A stretch of 64,000 nucleotides of DNA from Anaerosolibacter carboniphilus (lineage in GTDB: Bacteria > Bacillota > Clostridia > Peptostreptococcales > Thermotaleaceae). Where the stretch lies: assembly GCF_014205875.1 (NCBI RefSeq), contig NZ_JACHEN010000008.1, forward strand, positions 98,843 through 162,842. Direction: 5' to 3'. The notes beneath the pieces are model-generated. The model ran no database searches, was not told the DNA's origin, and saw nothing but the letters and a program-made list of their open reading frames with translations. Shown in pieces: positions 45,339-55,600 of the stretch. How positions within the stretch are numbered: the stretch's first letter is position 1; the number at the start of each line of letters is the position of its first letter. A program made the position numbers and the translations under genes.

Positions 45339-47177
45339 TTGAAAGACAGATTAAAGATTTCATTGATTGACTACATGATGGTTTCATTGTTTCTGCTAAA
45401 GGGGCAGTTGTTTTATCAATATCTGGAGATTGCCAATGGTTATGGAAAGCTATTGCTGATTTCCCTGCTATACTTTGTATTCTTGCGTATTGCCATTGGG
45501 AAACTTTTTCAAGAAAAAGATACGTATTGGCTTTATGGGCTATATTCTCTTCTTTCAATTATTATGTTTTGTGATGTGGTATACTTTGAATACTTTCATC
45601 AGATGCCATCTATCAAGTTCTTGGGGCTTGCTTCTCAACTTAATGCTGTAGCAGCCAGCGTCAAATATCTGATACAGCCGAAGCATTGGCTATTCCTTTC
45701 GGATTTACTTCCATTATGGATTTTTATGAAAAAAAGAAAAGAAGAATATTTTACAATACCTATGGATAAAGGTTTGGTTTATCAAGATAAGAAACTTTTA
45801 TCATTGTGTATGGCCATGATGATACTGCTATTCATAAAAGGGGACTTTGTGGAAAAGCTATTAAGGCAAGAATTGTTGACGTATCATATCAATGACATTT
45901 ACAGCTCCATGATTGCCAAGGCCGATGATCAAGTAGGGGATTATGGGCTAGAGTCATATCTTCTACAAAAACGACACCAGGAGGCCTTTGTAGAAAATCG
46001 AAAGGACTATGGTATTGCCAAGGGACGAAACCTCATCATCATACAGGTGGAGTCCTTACAGAATTTTGTCATCAACAAAGAATACAATGGGCAGGAGATC
46101 ACACCCCATTTAAATAGATTACTGCAAAAGGATAGCATTTATTTCGACCGATATTATCAGCAGCTGGGGAAGGGAAATACATCGGATGCGGAGTTCGTGT
46201 CCAACAATTCCTTGTATCCTGCCATGGATGGTGTCACTTATGACAAATATGGAGAAAATGATTTTTATGGATTGCCGTGGATATTAAGGGACAATAGCTA
46301 TTCCGCCAGTGCCTTTCACGGTCATGACCCTAGCTATTGGAATCGTGAAAAGGCATATCCCAACCAAGGTTTTGAGCGGTTCTACCATGATGTTGATTAT
46401 ACCATCGGAGATTACGTAGGGTTTGGATTGACGGATAGAGACTTTTTTCACCAATCCTTAGACTATTTAAAGGACATGAAACAGCCTTTTTATGCTTTCA
46501 TGATCACATTGACCAGTCATCATCCCTATGTATTGCCGGAGTATTATGATACGATCCGATTGAAAAAGGAACACAAGGATACTCTCTTTGGAAATTACCT
46601 GCGGTGCGTGCATTATACCGATGCCGCCATTGGCGCCTTCATCGAGGAATTGAAAAAAGAGGGGTTATATGAGAATTCCGTGATTGTCGTCTATGGGGAC
46701 CATTACGGATTATCCAGCAAACATTCCGAGTCTGCCAAAATTATGACAGAATATCTGGGCAAAACCTATGATTTTGATGAGATGTTTCGAATTCCCCTGA
46801 TTTTTCATATACCAGGTACAGGTGTAGTTGAGAAAAACAGTACAACAGGCGGACAGATCGATTTCATGCCAACTGTATTAAATTTCATGGGAATAGACAG
46901 TGAAAAAGCTATTATGCTAGGGCAGGATTTGAGCAATGCATCGGAAGGTTTTGTGGCCCACCAAACGTATATGGTGAAGGGATCCTATTTCAATGACCAT
47001 ATCGCCTTTGAAATGTCCAGGGATGGTATATATGGCAACAGTAGGGCCTGGTATATCAGGACCCAGCAGCCAATAGATTTGGAACTATGCAGAGAAGGCT
47101 ATGAACGGGCATTGAAAGAGATTGGGCGATCAGATTACATATTGAGAAATAATTTGGTAAGACAATTGGGAAAGTAA
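45339..47177 (+). CDS. LTA synthase family sulfatase-like protein
   Basis: The 612-aa product has about four to five N-terminal membrane segments (~1-170) and an extracellular sulfatase-fold domain (~220-580). The catalytic threonine lies in GKGNTSDAEF. Metal-binding residues are in VESLQNF, HGHDPSYWNR and VVYGDHYG. This is the LtaS family of glycerol- or related phosphotransferases that build lipoteichoic acids from phosphatidylglycerol. The TTG start at 45339 follows GGGATGAG and is not fully certain. Confidence 0.88.
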   Translation: MKDRLKISLIDYMMVSLFLLKGQLFYQYLEIANGYGKLLLISLLYFVFLRIAIGKLFQEKDTYWLYGLYSLLSIIMFCDVVYFEYFHQMPSIKFLGLASQLNAVAASVKYLIQPKHWLFLSDLLPLWIFMKKRKEEYFTIPMDKGLVYQDKKLLSLCMAMMILLFIKGDFVEKLLRQELLTYHINDIYSSMIAKADDQVGDYGLESYLLQKRHQEAFVENRKDYGIAKGRNLIIIQVESLQNFVINKEYNGQEITPHLNRLLQKDSIYFDRYYQQLGKGNTSDAEFVSNNSLYPAMDGVTYDKYGENDFYGLPWILRDNSYSASAFHGHDPSYWNREKAYPNQGFERFYHDVDYTIGDYVGFGLTDRDFFHQSLDYLKDMKQPFYAFMITLTSHHPYVLPEYYDTIRLKKEHKDTLFGNYLRCVHYTDAAIGAFIEELKKEGLYENSVIVVYGDHYGLSSKHSESAKIMTEYLGKTYDFDEMFRIPLIFHIPGTGVVEKNSTTGGQIDFMPTVLNFMGIDSEKAIMLGQDLSNASEGFVAHQTYMVKGSYFNDHIAFEMSRDGIYGNSRAWYIRTQQPIDLELCREGYERALKEIGRSDYILRNNLVRQLGK

Positions 47178-47244
47178 AAAATATGGGGGCTCGCTCTCTA
47201 TCCATTTCAAAAAGCAGCGTTTGTTATCCTAAGTTATGGTGACT

Positions 47245-47323
47245 TGTCATCCTGAGCGACAGCGAAGGATCTTGATGAGGTGAGAGTCTGTGAATGAGAT
47301 TCTTCGCTGGGCTCAGAATGACA
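47245..47323. repeat. Dispersed TGTCATCCTGAG palindrome
   Basis: Arms TGTCATCCTGAGCGACAGCG and its inverted form ending GCTCAGAATGACA. The remainder of the 310-bp spacer 47178-47487 is AT-rich with TATAAT-like boxes (47436-47441 and 47451-47456) near the glpX start. Confidence 0.85.
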
Positions 47324-47487
47324 GACAATAGGGGTCAATGAGAAGATAGAGTTTACTATACGAAGATTTATGAAGTAGGACTAAAGCAGGAAATAGAAAT
47401 AATTGGCATAAATCCATTGAATGCACGAAATAGTGTATAATAAAATATGATATAATATAACATATATGATTTGGAAGGAGTTATTTT

Positions 47488-48483
47488 ATGGATAGAAACT
47501 TAGCCTTAGAACTTGTAAGAGTTACAGAGACAGCTTCCTTGGCTTCGGCCAGATATATGGGCAGAGGAGATAAGAATGCAGCAGATCAGGCAGCGGTAGA
47601 TGGGATGAGAAAGGCCTTCTCCCACGTGTCGGTAAGAGGTACGGTGGTCATCGGTGAAGGGGAGTTGGATGAGGCCCCTATGCTATACATTGGGGAAGAA
47701 GTGGGTACTTGTCAGCCAGGAGATCGTGAGGTAGACATCGCTGTGGACCCGCTGGATGGAACCTCCTTGATTGCCAAGGGATTGCCCAATGCCATCGCTG
47801 TAGTAGCCATGGCACCGAAAGGAACACTGCTTCATGCACCAGATACATACATGAAGAAAATTGCTGTAGGACCAAAAGCCAAGGGATTGGTACATATCGA
47901 TGCACCGATTGAACAAAATCTGAGAGCGGTAGCAAAGGCTTTAGATAAGGATATTTATGATTTAACGGTAATTATTCAGGATCGTCCTCGGCATTTTGAA
48001 ATGATCCAAGAAATCAGAAGAGTGGGCTGTAGGATTAAGCTTTTTGGTGAAGGTGACGTGGCAGCTGCCATTGCCACATGCTTCGATCATACAGGTGTAG
48101 ATATCTTTATGGGTATCGGAGGTGCACCAGAAGGCGTTATCGCAGCTGCTGCCCTAAAATGCTTAGGTGGAGAAATGCAAGGAAAGCTCAATCCATTCTC
48201 TGATGAAGAAATAGAGAGATGTCATAAATTGGGTTGGAAAAATGAAGATATCAGTAAGGTATTAACCCTGGACGATTTGGTGAAATCTGAAGATGTATTT
48301 TTTGCAGCCACAGGCGTAACCGATGGAGACTTGCTAAAGGGTGTAACATATATGGAAAACAATAGGGCATCTACCCATTCTATTGTCATGCGGTCCAAGA
48401 CGGCAACCATTCGATTTGTAGATGCCATTCATAAGCTAGACAAGAATGAGACATTGATTGAGATGATGGAGAAGCATAAATAA
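47488..48483 (+). CDS. glpX: Fructose-1,6-bisphosphatase class II (first copy)
   Basis: Hydrolyses fructose-1,6-bisphosphate in gluconeogenesis. The 331-aa product has GlpX motifs: [45 protein letters not shown] (metal- and phosphate-binding) and [20 protein letters not shown]. The ATG follows GGAAGGAG. A second, closely similar glpX starts 13 nt after its stop. Having two adjacent copies is unusual. Confidence 0.95.
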   Translation: MDRNLALELVRVTETASLASARYMGRGDKNAADQAAVDGMRKAFSHVSVRGTVVIGEGELDEAPMLYIGEEVGTCQPGDREVDIAVDPLDGTSLIAKGLPNAIAVVAMAPKGTLLHAPDTYMKKIAVGPKAKGLVHIDAPIEQNLRAVAKALDKDIYDLTVIIQDRPRHFEMIQEIRRVGCRIKLFGEGDVAAAIATCFDHTGVDIFMGIGGAPEGVIAAAALKCLGGEMQGKLNPFSDEEIERCHKLGWKNEDISKVLTLDDLVKSEDVFFAATGVTDGDLLKGVTYMENNRASTHSIVMRSKTATIRFVDAIHKLDKNETLIEMMEKHK

Positions 48484-48496
48484 GGGGGTTTTGTTC

Positions 48497-49465
48497 ATGG
48501 ATAGAAATCTAGCCTTAAACTTGGCCCGTGTAACAGAAGCGGCTGCTTTGGGCGCTGCAAAGTACATGGGGCGTGGAGATAAAAATATCGCAGATCAAGC
48601 TGCGGTAGATGGTATGCGGAATATGTTTGATACACTAAACATTGATGGGGTTGTTGTCATCGGAGAAGGAGAAATGGATGAGGCGCCCATGCTATATATC
48701 GGTGAGAAAATCGGCAAGGCTTCGGAGGATGCACCCAAGGTAGATATTGCTGTAGATCCATTGGACGGTACCAATTCCGTTGCCAAGGGGCTGCCCAATG
48801 CAGTGGCAGTGGTAGCTATTGCACCACGAGGTCATTTGTTAAATGCGCCTGACATGTACATGGATAAGATTGCCGTCGGACCAAAAGCCAAAGGTTTTAT
48901 CGATTTAAATGCACCAGTGAAGCAAAATCTTTTTAATGTGGCGAAGGCGTTGAATAAGAATATTGAAGACATCACAGTGACCATGCTGGATCGTGAACGC
49001 CATGAAGGCATTATCAAAGAATGTAGAGAAGTAGGGGCAAGGATTAAGTTGTTCAAGGATGGAGATGTAGGTGCTGCCATTGCCACATGTTTTGATCATA
49101 CAGGGATTGATATTATGCTTGGGATCGGCGGTGCGCCGGAAGGGGTCATTGCCGCTGCTGCATTGAAGTGCCTGGGTGGAGAGTTCCAAGGAAAGCTCGT
49201 GGCTTATAACGACGAAGAAAGTGCCAGATGTGTGAAAATGGGTGTAGACGTGAACAAGATCTACCGATTAGAAGATCTTGTAAAAGGCAATGAAGTATTC
49301 TTTGCGGCTACGGGTATCTCCGATGGAGATCTGCTAAAGGGTGTAACCTATTACGGAAACAACATGGCGAAAACCCATTCCGTCGTGATGCGGGCAGAAA
49401 CTGGAACAATCCGCTTTATTGAAGCAATTCACAGGCTGGACCAAAAACCCGAGTATGCGAAATAG
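48497..49465 (+). CDS. glpX: Fructose-1,6-bisphosphatase class II (second copy)
   Basis: From the ATG at 48497 (GGGGG eight bases upstream) the product is 322 aa. It is highly similar throughout to the preceding gene and keeps all the same motifs ([66 protein letters not shown]). The copies differ most in residues ~145-185 and at the C-terminus. It is the last gene before a class 2 heptad element and rho. Confidence 0.95.
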   Translation: MDRNLALNLARVTEAAALGAAKYMGRGDKNIADQAAVDGMRNMFDTLNIDGVVVIGEGEMDEAPMLYIGEKIGKASEDAPKVDIAVDPLDGTNSVAKGLPNAVAVVAIAPRGHLLNAPDMYMDKIAVGPKAKGFIDLNAPVKQNLFNVAKALNKNIEDITVTMLDRERHEGIIKECREVGARIKLFKDGDVGAAIATCFDHTGIDIMLGIGGAPEGVIAAAALKCLGGEFQGKLVAYNDEESARCVKMGVDVNKIYRLEDLVKGNEVFFAATGISDGDLLKGVTYYGNNMAKTHSVVMRAETGTIRFIEAIHRLDQKPEYAK

Positions 49466-49466
49466 A

Positions 49467-49694
49467 GTTAAAAGTTTTAAGTTGTAAGTTAAAAACAGTT
49501 TTTGTAGGGTCGGACGACCCTGTCCGACCGTTCTAGGAGATTAACGCTGTAGGGTATAGTGTATAGATAATAAAGATGATGCTTAATGTATAAAAGAATT
49601 AGATTTTGGAAATGGAATATAAAAGAGTACGAAGAAGTAAATTGAAAGTTGAAGGATTTTTCAACTTACAACCTTCAACTTTCAACCTTCAACT
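49467..49694. repeat. Heptad inverted-arm element, class 2 (glpX-rho gap)
   Basis: The left arm 49467-49494 is GTTAAAA, GTTTTAA, GTTGTAA, GTTAAAA. The right arm 49660-49694 is TTCAACT, TACAACC, TTCAACT, TTCAACC, TTCAACT. The layout is the same as class 1 (four or five 7-bp units per arm, inverted) but the unit sequence differs. A TGTAGGGTCGGACG palindrome (49503-49530) is nested inside. The left arm starts 1 nt after the glpX stop and the right arm ends 7 nt before the rho ribosome binding site. Confidence 0.8.
49503..49530. repeat. TGTAGGG-type palindrome nested in the heptad element
   Basis: TGTAGGGTCGGACG and CCCTGTCCGACCG; nearly the same as 35654-35681. Confidence 0.7.
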
Positions 49695-49713
49695 CAAATA
49701 CGGAGGTGTAAAT

Positions 49714-51054
49714 TTGAATTTACTTGAGCTTGAAAAAAAGAAAATAAGTGAACTGAGAGAGATGGCAAAAGCGCTTGACATAAGTAACATTGCGAAACAT
49801 AGGAAACAAGAACTAATCGAACTGATCATTGCCCACTCCAACAAAGAAGAAGTACAGGTAGAAGAACCGGAAAAGGTTATTGATGTGGATCGGCAAAAGC
49901 TGCCCCAGAAGGTCAATAACGAGATTGACAGGAGTGAAGAGGTAAACACAGTAGAAGGCGTTTTAGAGTTGACAGAAGGTGGATTTGGATTTCTTAGATT
50001 TTCAAATTTCCTTACCAGTGAAGAGGATGTATATGTATCTCCATCTCAGATACGAAGATTCAATCTAAAAACCGGTGACAAACTCCTGGGTATTACGAGA
50101 CCACCCAAAACAGGGGAAAAATTTAGAGCTCTTCTTTATGTCCAGAAAGTAAACGGCGACAATCCTGAATTGGCTTCCAGAAGACCAAACTTCGACAATC
50201 TTACCCCCATTTATCCCGATGAGAGAATTTCACTTGAATATAGTCCCAGCGATCTTTCCCCAAGGATCATTGACCTGATTGCACCCATTGGTAAGGGACA
50301 AAGAGGTCTTATTGTTGCGCCACCGAAGGCAGGGAAAACAATTCTGCTGAAAAAAATCGCCAATAGCATTGCATCCAAGCATCCTGAGATCGAGATCATT
50401 GTCCTTTTGATTGATGAAAGACCTGAAGAAGTGACGGATATGCAGCGATCCATCAAGGGAGAAGTGATTTATTCCACCTTTGACGAGCTACCTAGCCACC
50501 ATATCAAGGTGGCCGAAATGGTTCTAAATAGGGCCCAAAGATTGGTGGAACATGGGAAGGATGTGGTGATTTTATTGGACAGCATTACCAGGCTGGCTAG
50601 AGCTTACAACCTGACAATTCCTCCTACAGGCAGAACCCTGTCAGGTGGATTAGATCCCGGGGCACTCCATAAGCCAAAAAGGTTTTTCGGTGCTGCTAGG
50701 AATCTGGAGGAAGGTGGAAGCCTCACCATTTTGGCAACAGCTTTGGTGGATACAGGAAGCCGAATGGATGATGTGATTTTTGAAGAGTTTAAGGGTACAG
50801 GCAACATGGAGCTCCATTTAGACCGTAAACTTTCAGAAAAGAGAATATTCCCTGCCATTGATCTGAATAAATCAGGGACAAGAAGGGAAGAACTGTTGTT
50901 AAGTCAAAAAGAATTGGAGACGATTTGGAGCATACGAAGAGCCATGGCCAACAACTCAACCCAAGAAGTGACAGAATCCATTATCAACAAGCTAATGACA
51001 TCAAAGACAAATTTAGAGTTTGTAGAGAATGTGAGAAATAAGATATTGGGATAA
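49714..51054 (+). CDS. rho: Transcription termination factor Rho
   Basis: RNA-dependent hexameric helicase that ends transcription. From the TTG at 49714 (GGAGGTG upstream) the product is 446 aa. It has the Rho N-terminal helical domain ([18 protein letters not shown]), the RNA-binding cold-shock-like domain ([21 protein letters not shown]), P-loop PPKAGKT, Walker [17 protein letters not shown] and Q/R-loop regions. An in-frame ATG at 49606 would translate the heptad repeat into STFNLQL-like sequence and lacks a ribosome binding site, so I reject it. Confidence 0.96.
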   Translation: MNLLELEKKKISELREMAKALDISNIAKHRKQELIELIIAHSNKEEVQVEEPEKVIDVDRQKLPQKVNNEIDRSEEVNTVEGVLELTEGGFGFLRFSNFLTSEEDVYVSPSQIRRFNLKTGDKLLGITRPPKTGEKFRALLYVQKVNGDNPELASRRPNFDNLTPIYPDERISLEYSPSDLSPRIIDLIAPIGKGQRGLIVAPPKAGKTILLKKIANSIASKHPEIEIIVLLIDERPEEVTDMQRSIKGEVIYSTFDELPSHHIKVAEMVLNRAQRLVEHGKDVVILLDSITRLARAYNLTIPPTGRTLSGGLDPGALHKPKRFFGAARNLEEGGSLTILATALVDTGSRMDDVIFEEFKGTGNMELHLDRKLSEKRIFPAIDLNKSGTRREELLLSQKELETIWSIRRAMANNSTQEVTESIINKLMTSKTNLEFVENVRNKILG

Positions 51055-51162
51055 GAGAAAGATTGTAAGAAGGATTTCAACCCCACATAAGGTAGGCTAA
51101 AACAGAGGGAAAATTGGTAAGATATTCTGAGAATAGCACCAGAATCGAACAAAAATTATTCC

Positions 51163-51191
51163 TTGAAATGTAAAAGGGCCTATGCTATAAT
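51163..51191 (+). promoter_or_regulatory. Strong sigma-A promoter of rpmE
   Basis: TTGAAA (51163-51168) and TATAAT (51186-51191) are 17 bp apart, with an extended -10 TGC. The start is expected near 51198, 65 nt before rpmE. Confidence 0.85.
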
Positions 51192-51262
51192 ATAGAAGTT
51201 GATAACTAGCCTTAAAGTATATTTTTATATACAGAGATACATGAAAGAAAGAGGTGAAGGGA

Positions 51263-51463
51263 ATGAAACCAGGTATCCATCCTAACTATAAGAAGTCATC
51301 TGTAAGATGTGCTTGTGGAAATACATTCGAAACAGGATCTGTTAAAGAAGAAATCAGAGTAGAAATTTGTTCAGAATGCCATCCGTTCTTTACTGGTAAA
51401 CAAAAGTTTGTTGACCAAGGTGGACGTGTAGAGAAGTTTAAGCAGAAATATAACAGAAAATAA
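51263..51463 (+). CDS. rpmE: 50S ribosomal protein L31
   Basis: The 66-aa product from the ATG at 51263 begins [20 protein letters not shown] and has the zinc-binding cysteines CAC and CSEC, so it is the zinc-containing L31 form. GAGGTGAAGGG precedes the ATG. The GTG at 51254 is too close to the ribosome binding site. Its own strong promoter and terminator flank it. Confidence 0.97.
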   Translation: MKPGIHPNYKKSSVRCACGNTFETGSVKEEIRVEICSECHPFFTGKQKFVDQGGRVEKFKQKYNRK

Positions 51464-51487
51464 TGAAGTCCATAGAACATAGTTATT

Positions 51488-51517
51488 GAAAGGTTAGAGA
51501 AACATTCTCTAACCTTT
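51488..51517 (+). terminator. rpmE terminator
   Basis: AAAGGTTAGAGA and TCTCTAACCTTT pair around AACAT, 24 nt after the stop. Confidence 0.85.
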
Positions 51518-51559
51518 AATATATGGAATAAAAGATTTCTTGTGGGGGGAAGGATTGAA

Positions 51560-52141
51560 ATGTATAGACCAAGTCATCATGGTTCTATAGAAGTGATCGT
51601 AGGACCTATGTATAGTGGTAAAAGCGAGGAATTGATCAGAAGACTGAAAAGAGCGCAGATCGCCAAACAGAAAGTATTGGTATTCAAACCTGCTATAGAT
51701 GACCGTTACAGCATTGAAGATATTGTTTCACATAATGGCTCAAAGCTTAAGGCAGTACGTATCGCCCATGCGAAAGATATTTTGGAATACATAGAAAAGG
51801 ATACCCAGGTTGTGGGAATCGATGAAGTACAGTTTTTTGATATGGAGATCGTTCAAATATGCAAGGATCTGGCAGATCGAGGGGTAAGAGTGATTGCTGC
51901 GGGCTTGGATATGGATTTTCGTGGAGAACCCTTTGGACCCACACCTGCGCTAGTAGCCATCGCAGAGTTCGCCGATAAGCTAAGTGCTATTTGTATGACT
52001 TGTGGAGAGCCAGCCCATCGCACCCAGCGGTTGATCAATGAAAAGCCAGCCAATTACTCAGATCCCATTATTTTGGTAGGTGCGACAGAAAGCTATGAGG
52101 CGAGATGCAGACTGCACCATGAGGTGCCAAATGAGGGATAA
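51560..52141 (+). CDS. tdk: Thymidine kinase
   Basis: Phosphorylates thymidine for nucleotide salvage. The 193-aa product from the ATG at 51560 (GGGGGAAGG upstream) has P-loop GPMYSGKS, Walker B IDEVQFF, and the zinc-binding CMTCG and CRLHH residues of class II bacterial thymidine kinases. The gene order rho-rpmE-tdk is conserved in Firmicutes. Confidence 0.97.
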   Translation: MYRPSHHGSIEVIVGPMYSGKSEELIRRLKRAQIAKQKVLVFKPAIDDRYSIEDIVSHNGSKLKAVRIAHAKDILEYIEKDTQVVGIDEVQFFDMEIVQICKDLADRGVRVIAAGLDMDFRGEPFGPTPALVAIAEFADKLSAICMTCGEPAHRTQRLINEKPANYSDPIILVGATESYEARCRLHHEVPNEG

Positions 52142-52222
52142 CACATAAATTTAAAATTTCCATCACAATTTCAACACAAATATGGGTTAAAATGAAGATA
52201 TTGGTATTCAATCAATTTGTGA

Positions 52223-52261
52223 AAAGCTTTCATAATATGGTAAAATGATTATGGAAGCTTT
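52223..52261. promoter_or_regulatory. 14-bp inverted repeat upstream of the stalk-protein gene
   Basis: AAAGCTTTCATAAT and ATTATGGAAGCTTT (one mismatch) are separated by 11 bp that include TATGGTAAAAT, a possible -10 region. It could be an operator or an mRNA hairpin. Confidence 0.4.
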
Positions 52262-52366
52262 ATAGATATTCAAAGGAGAAAGAGCCAAGAAATGAAAAGT
52301 GGTATATTGAATATCTATAAATATTTATTTAACCCTACAAAACAAATGAAGAATGGAGGAAATGAG

Positions 52367-53404
52367 ATGGTAAGAGGAAGAAAAAAAATTACACTTTCAG
52401 TAAGTATTCTATGCATGGTATTACTTCTCTTTAGCTCAACTGGATATGCAGATCAAGTCAAAAAAACGGTGGATGCATGGTATAGCAATATAAAAATTGT
52501 TGCCAATGGTACAGAAGTAGCCATGTCAGAAGAGCCATTTATCGTAAATGGTAGAACCTATGTTCCAGTCAGTGCAATTGCGAACATTTTCAACAAGGAT
52601 ATTCAATGGAATGGTGCTGAGTCGAAAGTAATCATTAATGATAAACCAGATGCTACAGTGGCACTGTTGAATGCCAGATTGAATCAAAAGGATTTAATAA
52701 TTGCCGAATTGGAAAAAAAGGTGAAAGACTTGGAAGCAAACGGGTCAAGATCAAGCTCAAAAAGCGGCGATTTGGATGATTTAGAGGACCAGCTGAATGA
52801 TGATTATGGAAAATATGAAGACATTAAGTTTAAAATCACCTTAGATGGTGATGAGGATGATATCGAGGTTGAAATCTATGTAGACTTAGATGATTATGAA
52901 GATGAATGGGAAGATCTCTCAACCAGTGATGTCAGAAGCTATCTGCAAGACATCGTAGATGATATTTTGGATGAATTTGAAGATGCAGACATTGAAGGAT
53001 TTATTGAGGATGAAGACAGTGGTGATACATTGGTGGAATTCACAGTAGATTCCGATGGGGATGTAGAGGTTGATTTTAGCGACAGTAACAGCGATGTAGA
53101 TCTAGATGATTTAGAAGACCAATTGAATGATGACTATGCGGAGTATTTTGACGATATCAAACTGGCTATCGAATTAGATGGAGATGAAGATGATATTACG
53201 TTCGATGTAAACTTTAATTATTATAAATATGAAGAAGAGTGGGATGACTTAAGTACAAGTAAGATCAATACTTTTATGAAAAAAATATATGAAGACATTT
53301 TAGATGAATTTGATGATGCAGATATTGAGGGTACTGTTTATGATACATATAATAAGAAAACGTTAGGTACATATACAAAAAGTAGTGGATATAAAGCAAA
53401 ATAA
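52367..53404 (+). CDS. Secreted stalk-domain protein with two acidic repeats
   Basis: The ATG at 52367 (GGAGG seven bases upstream) gives 345 aa with a normal signal peptide. A start at 52292 would add 25 residues ahead of it. After the stalk domain (~28-95, VNGRTYVPVSAIANIF) and a short coiled coil come two very acidic ~90-aa repeats (~125-220 and ~235-335). Both start LDDLEDQLNDDY and contain LDGDEDDI and DILDEF-DADIEG. The protein at 13267-14016 has the same architecture with one diverged repeat. The function is unknown and the high Asp/Glu content suggests cation binding. Confidence 0.75.
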   Translation: MVRGRKKITLSVSILCMVLLLFSSTGYADQVKKTVDAWYSNIKIVANGTEVAMSEEPFIVNGRTYVPVSAIANIFNKDIQWNGAESKVIINDKPDATVALLNARLNQKDLIIAELEKKVKDLEANGSRSSSKSGDLDDLEDQLNDDYGKYEDIKFKITLDGDEDDIEVEIYVDLDDYEDEWEDLSTSDVRSYLQDIVDDILDEFEDADIEGFIEDEDSGDTLVEFTVDSDGDVEVDFSDSNSDVDLDDLEDQLNDDYAEYFDDIKLAIELDGDEDDITFDVNFNYYKYEEEWDDLSTSKINTFMKKIYEDILDEFDDADIEGTVYDTYNKKTLGTYTKSSGYKAK

Positions 53405-53550
53405 ATGCTGGATAAATGAAGGGAGGGCTTAGGCTCTCCTTTCTGTTATAAAGAAATTAAATCGACTGGTAGGTCATTTCCTTTCTTTATGATTTATGTT
53501 ACGATATAATAATAGTACTATCAATGAAGGTATTGGAAATGAGGTAAACT

Positions 53551-54501
53551 ATGAAAAAAGAAGATATATTTCGAAAATGTGCAACCCCTACCAGTGTTGG
53601 GGGCCAGGCGGTCATCGAGGGTGTTATGATGAAAGGACCTGATGCCATGGCTATTGCCGTACGAAAGCCTGACGGAGAAATTGCGATTAAAAAAGATCCG
53701 GTAAAGGCAAAAAAGAAAAGTTCATTCAAAAAGCTGCCTTTGGTTCGAGGCGTCTTTGCCTTGGTGGAATCTATGATCCTTGGAGTGACTTCCTTAACTT
53801 ATTCGGCAGAATTTTGGGATGATGGCAGTGAAGCAGGGGAAAAAAGCAAGCTGGAGTTGTGGATTGAGAAAAAATTTGGAGACAAGGCCGATGATATTTA
53901 TATAGGCTTTTCTGTATTTATTGCCCTTGCCGCGGCCATACTATTGTTTATCATTACACCGACGATTGTAACCAATTTTCTACGGAAAATCATCACCAAT
54001 ACATTCTTCTTGAATGTGGTGGAGGGTGTTTTCAGAATTGGATTGTTTATTGGATATGTGGCTGTCATATCAAAGATGAAGGACATTCAAAGGGTGTTTC
54101 AATATCATGGTGCTGAGCATAAAACAATACACTGTTATGAAGCAGGGCAGGAATTGACCGTGGAGAACGTAAGAAAGTTTACGACACTGCACCCAAGATG
54201 CGGTACCAGTTTCCTGGTGATTGTCATGGTGATCAGTATGATTCTGTTCTCTGTGATTGGCTGGCCAAATCCATGGATGAGAATTTTGTCTAGATTTATA
54301 TTCCTACCCGTAGTGGCAGGTCTTTCTTATGAAGTAATCAAATGGGCAGGGAAAAGTGATTCCCAATTGGTATATGCCATCAGTTATCCAGGCTTGTTAT
54401 TACAGAAAATGACTACCAGGGAACCCGATGATCGTCAAATTGAGGTTGCGATTGCAGCCATGATGAGTGTGGTTGAAGAAGGTAAGGAGGATGACCTGTA
54501 A
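53551..54501 (+). CDS. DUF1385 family membrane protein (YqhQ-like)
   Basis: The 316-aa product begins with the conserved GGQAVIEGVMMKGPDAMAIAVR stretch of the family and has several membrane segments and HGAEHKTIHCYE plus HPRCGTSFL in the middle. Its biochemical role is unknown. It overlaps the next gene by one base (TAATG), so it is translationally coupled to prmC, a common pairing in clostridia. Confidence 0.92.
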   Translation: MKKEDIFRKCATPTSVGGQAVIEGVMMKGPDAMAIAVRKPDGEIAIKKDPVKAKKKSSFKKLPLVRGVFALVESMILGVTSLTYSAEFWDDGSEAGEKSKLELWIEKKFGDKADDIYIGFSVFIALAAAILLFIITPTIVTNFLRKIITNTFFLNVVEGVFRIGLFIGYVAVISKMKDIQRVFQYHGAEHKTIHCYEAGQELTVENVRKFTTLHPRCGTSFLVIVMVISMILFSVIGWPNPWMRILSRFIFLPVVAGLSYEVIKWAGKSDSQLVYAISYPGLLLQKMTTREPDDRQIEVAIAAMMSVVEEGKEDDL

Positions 54502-55376
54502 TGCTTTGTATACAGGATGCTTTGAGAGAAGCTGTTAAGAAACTGGAAATGAGAGAAATGATGACACCTCTGCTGGATGCAGAGGTGCTTTTGTGTCATG
54601 TGTTAAGTATGGATCGACTATTTCTATATGTTTACCGTGATCGTGAACTGACAGAGGACCAGATTCAGATTTATCGCAGCATGATTGCCAAACGGCTGCA
54701 GGGTGTACCTGTCCAGTATATTGTGAACAAGCAAGAATTCATGGGTTTAGACTTTTATGTGGAGGAAGGCGTATTGATTCCAAGGCCAGATACGGAGATA
54801 TTGGTGGAGTCTGTCTTGGAATGGACAAAGGAGAAAGGGGACCAGCAGGATTGGGTCATTGCTGATTTAGGTACAGGCAGTGGTGCCATTACTGTGAGTT
54901 TGGCCCATTATTTACAGAAGTCCCATGTGTACTCTGTGGACATATCGCCAAAGGCACTATCCATCGGTAGAAAAAATGCAAAAGATCATGGTGTAGCGGA
55001 ACGGATCGAGTTTCTCCATGGGAATTTATTTGAGCCATTGAGGAGAAAAGGGCTAGAGAATAAGCTGGATATTTTGGTATCCAATCCTCCTTATATCCCG
55101 AAGGCAGAGGTGAATAGACTTCAAACAGAGGTTGCAAAATATGAGCCGATACTTGCATTGGATGGTGGGGAAGATGGTTTTGATTTTTATAGGAGAATCG
55201 TCGATGAAGCATACGTTTTCCTCAAAAATGGAGGATTGATTGCCTTGGAAGTAGGTCATGATCAAGGAGAATTCATAAAAAAAATGATGGAGAGTAAAAA
55301 TATTTATGCAAGTATCAGAAAAGTAAAAGATTTGTCGAATATTGAAAGAGTTGTAGTTGCTATCATTAAGAAATGA
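54501..55376 (+). CDS. prmC: Release-factor glutamine methyltransferase
   Basis: Methylates the glutamine of the GGQ motif in peptide-release factors. The 291-aa product has an N-terminal helical domain, the SAM site DLGTGSGAI and the catalytic NPPYIP motif. In most Firmicutes it follows prfA directly. Here prfA lies downstream, separated by an antiporter gene. Confidence 0.95.
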   Translation: MLCIQDALREAVKKLEMREMMTPLLDAEVLLCHVLSMDRLFLYVYRDRELTEDQIQIYRSMIAKRLQGVPVQYIVNKQEFMGLDFYVEEGVLIPRPDTEILVESVLEWTKEKGDQQDWVIADLGTGSGAITVSLAHYLQKSHVYSVDISPKALSIGRKNAKDHGVAERIEFLHGNLFEPLRRKGLENKLDILVSNPPYIPKAEVNRLQTEVAKYEPILALDGGEDGFDFYRRIVDEAYVFLKNGGLIALEVGHDQGEFIKKMMESKNIYASIRKVKDLSNIERVVVAIIKK

Positions 55377-55585
55377 TACGAAAATAACAACATGTAAACT
55401 GCATTAGACCTAGAAAAACGGCGTAAACCTGCAAGACGCTAAGAGAACGAAAGATGATAGATGTTTTTCATGTATAGCATCGAAATGCAGGATTACCTGC
55501 ATGAAAAGGCGCATTTCCAAGTTTCCTCTTCCGATTGTATAATGATATCATTGGTTTTTGAGCAGAATAATAGAAAGTAGCAGAG
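55377..55585 (+). other. Structured AT-rich spacer before the antiporter gene
   Basis: This segment contains a perfect hairpin ATGCAGG-ATTA-CCTGCAT (55485-55502), a GATGAT...CATC pairing and a GGCGT...ACGCT pairing (55430-55440 area). A possible -10 TATAAT at 55538-55543 lies downstream of the structures. It may be a regulatory leader for the cation/proton antiporter, but I cannot match it to a known riboswitch. Confidence 0.3.
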
Positions 55586-55600
55586 TTGGAGGAAGAGATC

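Noticed and set aside
49606..49713. N-terminal extension of Rho from an ATG at 49606
   Set aside because: It would translate the class 2 heptad repeat (STFNLQL-like). The TTG at 49714 has GGAGGTG at proper spacing and gives the normal Rho N-terminus.
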